Below are positions 33,588 to 42,278 of a DNA stretch of 64,000 bases, piece after piece. The notes beneath the pieces were generated by a model, which worked only from the letters and a program-made list of their open reading frames with translations, was not told where the DNA came from and did no database searches. Both the position numbers and the translations under genes were made by a program. The stretch is from JASBTN01 sp965228805 (lineage in GTDB: Bacteria > Pseudomonadota > Alphaproteobacteria > Rhodobacterales > Rhodobacteraceae), in assembly GCF_965228805.1 (NCBI RefSeq), contig NZ_CBDDIE010000003.1:1302001-1366000 (forward strand), written 5' to 3'. How positions within the stretch are numbered: the first letter of the stretch is position 1; each line of letters starts with the position of its first letter.

Positions 33588-36122
33588 ATGGCAACGTTTT
33601 TTCTAGGTAGCACAACGGGTAGCAACAGCGAGGCCTACCAGATTGATGACAACTATTTCGCCTCGGTTGCGGTCGGGAACCCGGGTGCCATCACGATCGG
33701 CAGCGATGAAGAAGTCAGCTATACAGAAGCAGTTTCTTATCTTGGTGTAACGGCCATTCGCTGGCCAGGAGGAACCGAAGCGGAACGTAGCTTTGACTGG
33801 AAAACTAAAAACTCAGACACTCATCCTCTTGATGTATCTGACATGAAGAACGCAATAGATTATTGCGCACAGAACAACTTGAACTTCAACTTCACTTTTC
33901 CGACGTCAAGCTTCAAAGGTCTGACAGAGAATGAAATCATCGCAATGAAGGATCAGATTGTTGCGTTTTTTTTGGATGACTTGATTGCCTACGCGGCGTC
34001 AAAGAACGTGACAATTGATGCAATTAAGCTCGGCAACGAATACGATGTTAATGGCCTTACCGCCAGCGAGTATGGGGCAATTTCCAGCGCCATGGCCGCA
34101 ATTGTTGGTAGCACTCTCGTTGACTACGCAAACCTCTATGAAGAATGGCAAAAGCCTGACTTGGTCGTTGAAGCAGGGCGTATCTGGTTTCAAGAGTACG
34201 GTCAAACTGGACAATTTTTTGGAGACTCTGACAAAAATGGAATCCCCGACGCCATAGAAATCATGGAGTCATTCGATTCTTACGAGGCCCAGTACGTCGA
34301 CGCCGTTGATGTTCATAGTATGAACCTTTTTTTGTCAACGTTTGACGACTACTTTGGAGAAGGGCCATATTCGGATGCGACCATGAAAGCTGTCTATGAT
34401 AGCTTAGATGGGTTCTGGGATAGCACCTTTAGCGACGTTGAACTTCAGTGCCTTGCTTGGCAATACCCGTGGATGCGTGACATCGACGGCCCAAGCGGGA
34501 GCGGAGGCGTGGTGGATCATGGAGGAGCCTCTCTCTCCAACGCAGCGCTCGGGTTTATGCAGTTTTTTGAGATGTCGGCAGCAGGTATCACCTACGCGAC
34601 ATCTTGGATGGCCACGGGCTGGGGAAGCGCTAGCCCAATGCTATTCGATGATACACCGCGAGCTGGCGGCGAAATGTTCCGGTTGATGAAAGAGAACCTA
34701 GTGGGTCTCAAAGCAGTGGAGTTCGCCGAGGATCCCACGGTCTTCCAAAACAATACCGATACTACTGACGTCGTTTTTCGTGCGTTCGAGAAGGATGGAC
34801 AGGTTGTACTGTATATCGGAAACTTGGAGGCCAGCGCCCAGACCATAACACTAAAACAGGTTCTTAAATTCCTCTTGAGCCTTGATGGATTTGAGGAGGT
34901 TAGCAACCTGCAGGATAGCGAAAACCTTCATTTTTGGGCGTCGATTCTTGGAGTTGAGGGAGATCCTTACGGGTATGGATCCTTACCGACCCTAGACGTT
35001 TTGAACTCTGATGATCTGGCCGGCAGCGATCCAAGCTGGAATATAGAGCTCAAACTAGATGCGCATGAAGTTGCTCAACTGGTCTTCACGTCACACCAAG
35101 GGGTCAAAATGATCGGCTATGAGGGCAACGACACTTTGGCGGGTTCCCTGTGGGATGACAACTTGTCTGGTCTAGGCGGAAACGATTCGCTTGTGGGTGA
35201 TGGTGGTGACGACACACTAAATGGAGGTAACGGCAACGACACCCTAGATGGAGGAGACGGTCACGATATCGCTGTGTTCGATGTAGGCCTGCAAGACGTT
35301 TACATTGAAGAGATTGAGCAAGGCACAGTGAGGATCACTTCCGCGCAGGGCGTTGATTTGGTCGAGAATGTTGAGGAGTTCACCTTTGCTGATGCAACTC
35401 TAAGCTATTCCGAACTAGTCGAGTACTCGCGTAACCCAATTGGCGTGGATAAAGAAGGAAGCAGTTCCGCCGACACTATTTTTGGTAGTGGCGGTAACGA
35501 TGTAATTAACGGACATGAAGGTGCCGACGTAATCGATGGCTTTGCTGGAAGTGATCTACTCATCGGAGGAAGTGGTTCAGACATAATCAGAGGCGGCACT
35601 GGGGATGATGAGATCCATGGTGGTTGGGGAACTGACACAATCATTGGTGGGGCAGGAAATGACCTTCTTTGGGGAGGCCAACACAATGACGACCTCTTTG
35701 GTTCGGATGGAGACGATATACTATTCGGAGAAGGCGGAAACGATACTCTGAATGGTGGAGACGGCCAAAACACTTTGACCGGAGGCGGGGGAAGTGACGT
35801 CTTTGTTTTTTCGTCATGGAGCTCGAAAAACGTGGTCACCGATTTCGAGCCAGGGAAAGACACCCTAGACTTCTCTGGACTTTTTGAAGGTCTGGATTTG
35901 CGCAGTGTTTCGTTGGGCGATAGCTTTTTATTGCGTACCACATGTTACGCCTCAAACGCTAACGACATCAAAAAATTGACCGCTCGTCAGATAGGTGACG
36001 ATGTCGAAATCTACGTTTCCGGCGTAAGTGACGCAACTACGGTCGAAGCCCTAGAACCGATAGTGGTACTGGAAGATGTAGATTTAGCATCACTAGAGAT
36101 GAATGATTTTCTATTCGTCTGA
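33588..36122 (+). CDS. RTX protein with a clan-A glycoside hydrolase-like N-terminal domain
   Basis: An 844-residue secreted-type protein without signal peptide. Residues about 1-480 resemble a TIM-barrel glycosidase of clan A (GH51/GH79-like): AIRWPGGTEAERSFDWKT recalls the [LI]-R-[YFW]-P-G-G-T motif, and IDAIKLGNEYDV holds a G-N-E motif whose Glu151 would be the acid/base. Residues about 505-565 and 625-745 are RTX nonapeptides (GGxGxDxLx type) that bind calcium and direct type I secretion. The start at ATGGCAACG follows GGGGGAG by five bases. It is more AT-rich than the core genes, suggesting transfer. The substrate is unknown, probably a polysaccharide. Confidence 0.82.
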   Translation: MATFFLGSTTGSNSEAYQIDDNYFASVAVGNPGAITIGSDEEVSYTEAVSYLGVTAIRWPGGTEAERSFDWKTKNSDTHPLDVSDMKNAIDYCAQNNLNFNFTFPTSSFKGLTENEIIAMKDQIVAFFLDDLIAYAASKNVTIDAIKLGNEYDVNGLTASEYGAISSAMAAIVGSTLVDYANLYEEWQKPDLVVEAGRIWFQEYGQTGQFFGDSDKNGIPDAIEIMESFDSYEAQYVDAVDVHSMNLFLSTFDDYFGEGPYSDATMKAVYDSLDGFWDSTFSDVELQCLAWQYPWMRDIDGPSGSGGVVDHGGASLSNAALGFMQFFEMSAAGITYATSWMATGWGSASPMLFDDTPRAGGEMFRLMKENLVGLKAVEFAEDPTVFQNNTDTTDVVFRAFEKDGQVVLYIGNLEASAQTITLKQVLKFLLSLDGFEEVSNLQDSENLHFWASILGVEGDPYGYGSLPTLDVLNSDDLAGSDPSWNIELKLDAHEVAQLVFTSHQGVKMIGYEGNDTLAGSLWDDNLSGLGGNDSLVGDGGDDTLNGGNGNDTLDGGDGHDIAVFDVGLQDVYIEEIEQGTVRITSAQGVDLVENVEEFTFADATLSYSELVEYSRNPIGVDKEGSSSADTIFGSGGNDVINGHEGADVIDGFAGSDLLIGGSGSDIIRGGTGDDEIHGGWGTDTIIGGAGNDLLWGGQHNDDLFGSDGDDILFGEGGNDTLNGGDGQNTLTGGGGSDVFVFSSWSSKNVVTDFEPGKDTLDFSGLFEGLDLRSVSLGDSFLLRTTCYASNANDIKKLTARQIGDDVEIYVSGVSDATTVEALEPIVVLEDVDLASLEMNDFLFV

Positions 36123-36146
36123 AGTAGTGCCAGAAATCCGGACAGA

Positions 36147-36280
36147 TGGTGAAGGAGGCGTTGGAGGCTCTGCATGGCGAAAGGATGATCCAGGAGATTG
36201 CCGCAAAGCAAAAATTGCCCCCGAGCCAGGTCTGTTTGTGGAGACGGAAAGTCATTGCGGGAGTGCCGATTGATTCATAA
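36147..36280 (+). pseudogene. IS3-type orfA fragment with frameshift
   Basis: MVKEALEALHGE continues, after a one-base frameshift near 36183, as RMIQEIAAKQKLPPSQVCLW then RRKVIAG. This is the helix-turn-helix part of an IS3-family orfA (E-I-A-A-x-x-x-L-P-P-S-Q-V-x-x-W). Only about 45 codons remain. Downstream a stretch near 36337-36369 resembles the IS end also seen at 60084. Confidence 0.6.
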
Positions 36281-36458
36281 AGGTCAGGCTTGGAGCAGCA
36301 GAAAGCAGCGTGAAACCTTCACCTTGGGAACGCCGCGAACCTGTTCGAAAACTTGGGACCGCTTCACTCAGGACTGATCCAGGTCATGTTGATCATGACC
36401 TGAGCCCCTGAATCTCCTCCGGCTTTGTGTAGAGTCCGCCCAACCAAAGGACGGACAA

Positions 36459-36722
36459 ATGAAGACGAGATTCACCGACGAACAGATCATTCAGATGATC
36501 AAGGAACAGGAAGCTGGCGAGAAGACAGCTGACGTGTGCAGGCGTTATGGGATCAGCCAAGGCACGTTCTACAAATACTAGAGCAAGTATGGCGGGATGG
36601 AACCGTCGGATGCGAAGAAGCTCCGGGCGCTGGAAGCCGAGAACGCTAAGCTGAAGAAGCTGTTGGCCGAACAGATGCTGGACAACGCAATGCTGCGGGA
36701 TGTGAACTCAAAAAAGTGGTGA
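36459..36722 (+). pseudogene. IS3-family transposase orfA with in-frame stop
   Basis: An 88-codon frame MKTRFTDEQIIQMIKEQEAG... TFYKY with TAG at 36579-36581 where relatives have Trp (F-Y-K-W-R), then SKYGGMEPSDAKKLRALEAE and LKKLLAEQMLDNAMLRDV to the stop. TGG to TAG is a single-base change. As orfA supplies the DNA-binding half of the OrfAB transposase, the copy is probably immobile unless the stop is suppressed. The last codons overlap orfB by seven bases, the frameshift region. Confidence 0.82.
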
Positions 36723-37555
36723 CGCCCGATGCCAAGCGGAAGGCGGTGGCGCATCTGGTGGAGGAGCATCAGGTGAGCCAGCGTCGGGCGTGCTCTGCTT
36801 TGAATGTGGATCGGTCAACGGTGCGGTATCAATCTCGCCGCGCTGATGACACGAACCTGCGTGATGCCATGAAGGCGATCGCCAAGGAACGCCGCCGGTT
36901 TGGCTATCGACGGCTGCATGTGATGGTCGAACGGCAGGGCTGGCATGTGAACCACAAGAAGTTTCGGCGGATCTACCGCGAAGAGAAGCTGCAAGTGCGC
37001 CGTAGGGGCGGCCGGAAGCGTGCTTTGGGCACACGAAGGCCAATGGTCGTTCCGGATGGTCCGAACCAGCGATGGAGCTTGGACTTCGTATCTGACGCTC
37101 TGACGGACGGTCGCCGCTTTCGCATCCTGGCCGTGGTGGATGACTTCACCCGCGAGAACCTCGCGTTGGTGGCCGACACGTCGCTGTCGGGGCTGCGGGT
37201 CACGCGGGAACTGGACCGGGTCATTTCCGAACGAGGGGTGCCGGGAACAATCGTTTCGGACAACGGCACTGAATTCACCAGCATGGCCATACTGCGATGG
37301 GTGCAAGAGACCGGGATCGACTGGCACTATATCGCGCCCGGCAAACCACAGCAGAACGTCTTCGTCGAAAGCTTCAACGGCAAGCTTCGAGATGAATGCC
37401 TGAACGAAACGCTCTTCGGATCACTAGCAGAAGCCAGATCAATGTTGGAAGAATGGCAGGAGGACTACAACACCCACAGACCACATTCGGCGCTCGGAAA
37501 CCTGACGCCCAGAGAATTTGCTGAGAAAAGAACGATGGACAAACTGGCCGCGTAA
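36716..37555 (+). CDS. IS3-family transposase orfB (rve integrase core)
   Basis: A 279-residue DDE transposase starting at GTG within the end of orfA. It has RRFGYRRLHVMVERQGWHVN, then NQRWSLDFVSDALTDGRRF (first Asp), TIVSDNGTEFTS (second Asp) and NVFVESFNGKLRDECLNE (Glu), closing with YNTHRPHSALGNLTPREFAE. This is an intact catalytic part of the IS407/IS51-like group. It is normally made as an OrfAB fusion by -1 frameshifting. Confidence 0.93.
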   Translation: MVTPDAKRKAVAHLVEEHQVSQRRACSALNVDRSTVRYQSRRADDTNLRDAMKAIAKERRRFGYRRLHVMVERQGWHVNHKKFRRIYREEKLQVRRRGGRKRALGTRRPMVVPDGPNQRWSLDFVSDALTDGRRFRILAVVDDFTRENLALVADTSLSGLRVTRELDRVISERGVPGTIVSDNGTEFTSMAILRWVQETGIDWHYIAPGKPQQNVFVESFNGKLRDECLNETLFGSLAEARSMLEEWQEDYNTHRPHSALGNLTPREFAEKRTMDKLAA

Positions 37556-37672
37556 GGCCATCAAACCAACCCCAAGGACTCTCCGCAAGGTGGAGGAAAC
37601 TTGGGGCTCAGGTCAATCAGAACGGCTCGTAAAGGAGCCATTAAGGTTTTTTAACTATACGAATTTGTTGAG

Positions 37673-38245
37673 ATGTCAGCGGTTGTGGAAACAAAGATGC
37701 TCGGGTTTTCGTTTGTTGAGACGCCTTTTGAGAGCAGTGAAGCACTACTTATCCTATCAAAAGCGCATCCACAGATAAGTCCCACGCTAATTGCTATGCG
37801 GCTGCCCCAGTCAATCTCGCTCTCCGGACGTCAACAAGAAGGTTTCCTCTTCTCTAACATTTTCGATCTCCTCGAAGCTGATCTTCTTCTCTCTCTGGGT
37901 GAAGAAGCAGTGAGTGGAGTGCCGTCTGTTGAAATAGTAGTCCATCTTTGCAGAGTATTCGCAGAAGTAATTGAGATGGTTGAGGAGGAAATCCTGGAGT
38001 GGCAAGCCGCTGAGACTGAGTTGGGCTTACGTTTGGCGAGCGTCGAAATGTACTTTATGCCGACTGACGTCGAATTTTTTTTCTCACAACCAGCTGTCTC
38101 ACAGTATTTGGCTGCTTTTAGTTTCGCTCGTTTCCGAAGTTTGGTATTTGAGGCTGGAACCATCGTTTCAGTTGCTCCAGAGGTGATAAATTCGGTGTTT
38201 GGAGGATCGTGCGTAAGTGCCCCCGGAAGTCCTATGTTAACGTAG
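37673..38245 (+). CDS. Hypothetical protein, AT-rich
   Basis: A 190-residue frame directly after the IS3 element (MSAVVETKMLGFSFVETPFE at the start). It is mostly helical with an acidic centre (EVIEMVEEEILEWQAAETEL) and a C-terminus rich in Phe and Val. No family is recognised. Codon use is AT-rich and unlike the core genes. No convincing ribosome-binding site precedes the ATG. Since the IS3 inserted just upstream, the 5' end or promoter of a once longer gene could be lost. Confidence 0.45.
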   Translation: MSAVVETKMLGFSFVETPFESSEALLILSKAHPQISPTLIAMRLPQSISLSGRQQEGFLFSNIFDLLEADLLLSLGEEAVSGVPSVEIVVHLCRVFAEVIEMVEEEILEWQAAETELGLRLASVEMYFMPTDVEFFFSQPAVSQYLAAFSFARFRSLVFEAGTIVSVAPEVINSVFGGSCVSAPGSPMLT

Positions 38246-38338
38246 GCAACGGTTCCTCGACTGCCAGTTGAAAGAGGTGGTCGCGAGAGTTCGAACCAGT
38301 GTTTAAGGTGGATCGCGTGATGAGAAAGACGATCTGCA

Positions 38339-38647
38339 ATGACGAAGAGAAAGAACCATTCGCCGGAGTTCAAAGCCAAGGTAGCGCTTGAAGCGATCCG
38401 CGAGGAGCTGACGCTGGCCGAGCTGTCTCTCAAATACGGCGTACATCCGAACATGATCAGCGGTTGGAAGCGCGCGGCGATTGCGAACATGGCGCAGGCT
38501 TTTGAGCGCGGCAAATCCGATGAGGCCCGCGCATCTGAGGCCGAGATCGAGAAGCCGCACTCGAAGATCGGGCAGTTGGTCGTGGAACGAGATTTTTTGG
38601 CGAGCGCCTCGCATCAGTTGCTCGGGACGCGAGGCAAAAAATGGTGA
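38339..38647 (+). CDS. IS3-family transposase orfA of a truncated element
   Basis: A 102-residue orfA: MTKRKNHSPEFKAKVALEAI, then LTLAELSLKYGVHPNMISGW and KRAAIANMAQAFERG, ending with a coiled coil (EAEIEKPHSKIGQLVVERDF). The reading frame is intact and overlaps the orfB fragment by seven bases. The element is cut on its right by the IS481-type insertion, so this gene is a relic although complete. Confidence 0.82.
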   Translation: MTKRKNHSPEFKAKVALEAIREELTLAELSLKYGVHPNMISGWKRAAIANMAQAFERGKSDEARASEAEIEKPHSKIGQLVVERDFLASASHQLLGTRGKKW

Positions 38648-38919
38648 GCGCGGATCATGAGCTGAGCCAGAGGCGGCAATGCGCGCTGCTGCGGGTGACG
38701 CGGTCGGGCCTGTATTACCGGCCAGTCGGCGAAAGCGCCGTTAATCTGCGGTTCATGGAACTCATCGACAAGCAGTTCCTGGGAGCGCCGTGGTACGGAT
38801 CGCGGCAGATGGCGCGGTTTTTGCAGCAGCAGGGGCGCAAGTGGGCCGCCACCGGGTGCGGCGTCTGATGCGCAAGATGCGGCTGGTGCCGATCTATCGG
38901 GTAGCTCACGACTTAGACA
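38641..38919 (+). pseudogene. IS3-family orfB, frameshifted and truncated
   Basis: MVSADHELSQRRQCALLRVT, then RSGLYYRPVGE and APWYGSRQMARFLQQQGRK match the N-terminal part of orfB. A one-base shift near 38840 moves the reading to VGRHRVRRLMRKMRLVPIYR. The sequence stops at the IS481-type insertion at 38927, so the catalytic core is missing; no continuation is seen after 40159. Confidence 0.8.
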
Positions 38920-38926
38920 AGTCAAA

Positions 38927-40159
38927 TGAATTAGTCTCGATGTGATCTGACACCGCCCCCTTCTCAGCACGCTGAACTGGGGGCGGCGCATCTCTTGAAG
39001 GAGATGATGGTTGATCGTTTTGATGGTGGTGCAAACCCAACCGCAAAACGAGGCAACCACAATGCTGAACTCTACTGATAAGATCATCAAACACAAAACC
39101 GGTCTGCTGAAACTGGCCGAGGAACTGGGCAACGTCAGCAAAGCCTGCCAGGTGATGGGCTACAGCCGTGACACGTTCTACCGCTATAAATCAGCAGTCG
39201 AGGACGGAGGTGTCGAAGCCCTGTTTGAGCGCACCCGGCGCAAGCCTAACTTGGCCAATCGGGTTGACGAGGCGACCGAACAGGCGGTCATCAAATCCGC
39301 CACCGATTTCCCGGCCTATGGCCAAGCCCGCACCTCCAACGAGCTGCGCAAACTGGGCATCTTTGTCTCGCCATCCGGCGTCCGGTCGATCTGGCTGCGA
39401 CATGATCTGGCGAACTTCAAGGCTCGCCTGAAAGCCCTGGAAGCCAAGGTTGCCGAAGAAGGGGGCATCCTGACCGAGGCTCAGGTGCAGGCCTTAGAAA
39501 AGAAGAAACTGGACGACGAAGCCTGCGGCGAGATCGAGACTGCTCACCCCGGTTATCTGGGGTCACAGGATACGTTCTATGTCGGCACGCTGAAGGGCGT
39601 CGGGCGGGTCTACCAGCAGACCTATGTCGACACCTATTGCAAGGTCGCCCATGCCAAGCTCTATACGACCAAAACCCCGATCACTGCCGCTGATCTGCTG
39701 AATGATCGCGTCCTGCCATTCCACGATGAACACGACCTGCCGGTGCTGCGGATCATGACGGACCGGGGCACGGAATACTGCGGCCGGGCCGACAAGCACG
39801 ACTACCAGCTCTTCCTGGCCATCAATGACATCGACCACACCAAGACCAAGGTGAAATCGCCCCAGACCAACGGCATCTGCGAGCGGTTCCACAAGACCAT
39901 TTTGCAGGAGTTCTATCAGGTCGCGTTCCGCAAAAAGCTCTACGACAGCATCGGTGCGCTGCAAACGGACCTCGACGAATGGCTGCATAACTACAACCAC
40001 CAACGCACTCATCAGGGCAAAATGTGTTGCGGCAGAACGCCGTTCCAGACCATGATTGAAGGCAAGCAGATCTGGAAGGAAAAGTTCGTGAACTGAACTT
40101 GGCCTGACAGACGCCGCCGGAAAAACGGCCAACTGTCAGATCACATCTGAACCACTACA
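38927..40159 (+). mobile_element. IS481-type insertion sequence, copy 1 (1233 bp)
   Basis: The left end TGAATTAGTCTCGATGTGAT and the right end (inverse of TGTAGTGGTTCAGATGTGAT) form imperfect inverted repeats with the identical inner part GATGTGATCTGACA. AGTCAAA occurs immediately before (38920) and after (40160) the element, a 7-bp target duplication. It is identical as far as checked to the copy at 55176-56408. It inserted into the orfB of an older IS3 element. Confidence 0.93.
39062..40096 (+). CDS. IS481 family transposase (copy 1)
   Basis: A 344-residue transposase. An N-terminal helix-turn-helix (LLKLAEELGNVSKACQVMGY, then SRDTFYRYK) precedes an rve core with VDTYCKVAHAKLYTTK (first Asp), RIMTDRGTEYCG (second Asp) and SPQTNGICERFHKTILQEFY (Glu), ending YNHQRTHQGKMCCGRTPFQT. 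The ATG at 39062 is used because the protein then begins at the family's usual N-terminus; a TTG at 39011 behind an AGGAG would add 17 residues. It is intact and presumably active. Confidence 0.93.
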   Translation: MLNSTDKIIKHKTGLLKLAEELGNVSKACQVMGYSRDTFYRYKSAVEDGGVEALFERTRRKPNLANRVDEATEQAVIKSATDFPAYGQARTSNELRKLGIFVSPSGVRSIWLRHDLANFKARLKALEAKVAEEGGILTEAQVQALEKKKLDDEACGEIETAHPGYLGSQDTFYVGTLKGVGRVYQQTYVDTYCKVAHAKLYTTKTPITAADLLNDRVLPFHDEHDLPVLRIMTDRGTEYCGRADKHDYQLFLAINDIDHTKTKVKSPQTNGICERFHKTILQEFYQVAFRKKLYDSIGALQTDLDEWLHNYNHQRTHQGKMCCGRTPFQTMIEGKQIWKEKFVN

Positions 40160-40179
40160 AGTCAAATGAGGCTGCTTAA

Positions 40180-41001
40180 CTAGAAGCGCCCCCAGCATGA
40201 CTTACCCCAAAATTCCCCTAAAAAGTCTCTTTGACTAGAGAATTTCCTCTCCAAGAATTCTACCACAGGATCAGGTAAAGTGGCTCCTTTGGCTTCATGG
40301 ACCTTTATGTTCGCCTGCTCATAGATGGCACCCGGCAGGCCCAGAAATCTCTCCAACTCAAGAAGCATCTCATGAGGCTCGTTTTTTATGCTTTTGAAAG
40401 GTAGGATAAGGAGGTCCTCACCAAAAGCGTTTCTCCAAATCGGAAGAAACTTTCGGTAGTCTGAGCGAATCTCTACTTCTTTCGAGTCTGCGTGTTCAAG
40501 CCAATCCTCAAGAGACCAGTCATTGCCACCTAATCGACTGGCCGTCATTCTAACCTGAGAAATAGCCCTATCTACGGGGTCCCGAACCAAACAGATTATC
40601 TTAACACCGGTATATCTCTTTTTGACGTGTTCCACGCCACCTTCTCCAATTGAAAGGTATGCTGGAGTAACGTCAAGTGTTGTTGATGTAGGTGGCGCAA
40701 TCGAGAATACTCGCCGGTACCACGGGTCTGAAAACATGTCGTCATTCATTAAACTGTCCAAATAGTCTACGTAGCGCGGACCTTTTGGTCTTGCGGACAT
40801 TTGGTTCCATCTCTTTGCGTTTTCCACCCCTCGCCCAATATGCCATTTCGTCCACCTTCTATTCTCGGGGATATACAGGTGGTCAAAGAAGTGAACCTCT
40901 TTGAATGGAGGAACCCAAATTCTTGGATTTTTGCTCAGAACTTGGTGTAACCAAGTCGTGCCAGCTTTTTGTGCACCGATGCAGATTGCGTGTGATCTCA
41001 T
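40180..41001 (-). CDS. Sulfotransferase domain protein
   Basis: A 273-residue PAPS-dependent sulfotransferase. The 5'-phosphosulfate loop is CIGAQKAGTTWLHQVL (residues 7-22) and the 3'-phosphate site is KIICLVRDPVDRAISQVRM. RIWVPPFKEVHFFDHLY, TLDVTPAYLS and a C-terminal LERFLGLPG complete the family pattern. It would transfer sulfate to a sugar or other cell-surface acceptor. The gene is AT-rich relative to the core and lies between two IS relics just past the IS481-type copy. No operon partner is adjacent. Confidence 0.9.
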   Translation of the reverse strand: MRSHAICIGAQKAGTTWLHQVLSKNPRIWVPPFKEVHFFDHLYIPENRRWTKWHIGRGVENAKRWNQMSARPKGPRYVDYLDSLMNDDMFSDPWYRRVFSIAPPTSTTLDVTPAYLSIGEGGVEHVKKRYTGVKIICLVRDPVDRAISQVRMTASRLGGNDWSLEDWLEHADSKEVEIRSDYRKFLPIWRNAFGEDLLILPFKSIKNEPHEMLLELERFLGLPGAIYEQANIKVHEAKGATLPDPVVEFLERKFSSQRDFLGEFWGKSCWGRF

Positions 41002-41305
41002 AGTGTCCAGTTGCGTTGTCTCAGTTCAACAAGAACAAACTTTCCTTGGATCCAAAGGTTGTCAACAGCTTCTCTTTTGTAGGTTCTGACCTACTCCCCT
41101 GAAAAAGTTCACTGAGGCGTTAGTGATTAGTCTGCGGAAAGACTAGGCAATGCATTACAGATTGTGTTGTTCCCCACTAGAGTGGTCCGCCCTGTTGTTA
41201 GGGAGCGGAGAATTAGAAAAGGGTGAGGTGCCCTAGGCGGCGTCTTCATTTAGAGGCCCCCCAAAGTCCTTGAGATTTGATTCAAGATCGAAAGCGGAGC
41301 CGATC
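41002..41305. other. Intergenic with IS-end relic
   Basis: No gene. AGAGTGGTCCGCC near 41179 followed by GTTAGGGAGCGGAG resembles the IS left ends at 43430 and 54342 (TGAA-TGGTCC...TTAGGAAACGGAGGA), so an old insertion end is present. Confidence 0.45.
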
Positions 41306-41730
41306 TTGAGCAGACGAACCCTGACCGACTCGCAATGGGCGCGGCTTGAGTACCTGCTTCCCGGACAGAAGGGTGACCGAGGGCGCGGCGGAACAGACAA
41401 CCGGCTTTTCGTTAATGCTATCCTTTGGTTGGCGCAGACCGCGTCGCTGTGGCGTGATCTTCCTCCCGAGCTTGGCAACTGGCGTGAGGGCATTGCCGGT
41501 TTATCGCCGATGATCTTGGCGCAGCCGCCCAAATCAAACAGAACCCCGTCACGGACAGCAAAGCAATGAACGACTGAACGCTCTACAATGAGCGCCATTT
41601 GGTCGAATATTTCTTCAATCTGATCAAAAGCTTCCGCCGGATATACCCAGAAGTGCGTGAAGACAGTTTCATCTTTTCGGCCATTTGTCTCACTCGCTTA
41701 CGCTATGGTTTGACTGCCCAAATGAAGTGC
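41306..41730 (+). pseudogene. IS5-family transposase relic
   Basis: RRTLTDSQWARLEYLLPGQK and NRLFVNAILWLAQTASLWRD are the N-terminal block of an IS5-type transposase. After a scrambled join, NERHLVEYFFNLIKSFRRIY (about 41583-41645) is the C-terminal block that normally reads N-E-R-x-x-E-R-F-F-N-K-[IL]-K. The catalytic middle is missing. The element is dead. Confidence 0.75.
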
Positions 41731-41929
41731 CGCCTAGCCTTGTTAGAACTTCGCCCCCCAATTTTGTGGCGCTTGGTCGTCATGAGTACAAGTAACTACA
41801 GCAATAGGTTCAAGCAGGGACGCAGTACACCAGATCACGGTGTGCGGGCATCCGGTTCGGGAGGGTTTCTGACTTGGGAGTGATCATGCACTCTGTTTAC
41901 CTGCGGATGAAGGTATTCGCCGCTCCCAC

Positions 41930-42080
41930 TCCAAAGACAGCTGGTGTGGACCAGTAGGCGGAGAGCTGTCGGTTGAAGTGCGAGTTGGCTGGCCAACTCG
42001 GTCACCGTCTGCTCACCTTTCAGCGCCTCAGGCGCCACCTTCGCCTAGAGTTCAGACGCATGTTGCTTCAGTTTCGACAT
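41930..42080 (-). pseudogene. IS3-type orfA relic with early stop
   Basis: MSKLKQHASEL, then an in-frame TAG (42045-42047), then AKVAPEALKGEQTVTELASQ and LALQP match the start of an IS3-type orfA (MSKRKQHSPEFKAKVALEAL-like). Similarity ends near 41960. Nothing else recognisable remains up to the small RTX gene, whose promoter should lie in 42081-42278. Confidence 0.65.
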
Positions 42081-42278
42081 CTCTGATTTCCTTCGGGTTG
42101 AAGACCAGCAGACATCATTTCGTAGCTTAAGTCAGCATCCGATTTTTGGGAGGTAGTTCACGGCATTTTCTCGTGAAGTATATAGTTTGGAACGATTTTT
42201 TCTCAGTTTTTTCTATGCTGTTTTTGCGTGTGCTGATATCAACTAGAACTGAGTAACTAGCGTTGTAGGGTGATTTCT

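Larger units (their letters stand above)
36396..37615 (+). mobile_element. IS3-family insertion sequence, 1220 bp, with 4-bp target duplication
   Basis: The ends are TGACCTGAGCCCC at 36396 and its inverse GGGGCTCAGGTCA ending at 37615; the inner parts (CTCCTCCGG, TTTCCTCCA) continue the imperfect repeats. ATCA directly precedes the left end and directly follows the right end, a 4-bp target duplication. It carries orfA (with a nonsense codon) and an intact orfB in the usual overlapping arrangement. The TG...CA termini fit the IS3 family. Confidence 0.88.
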
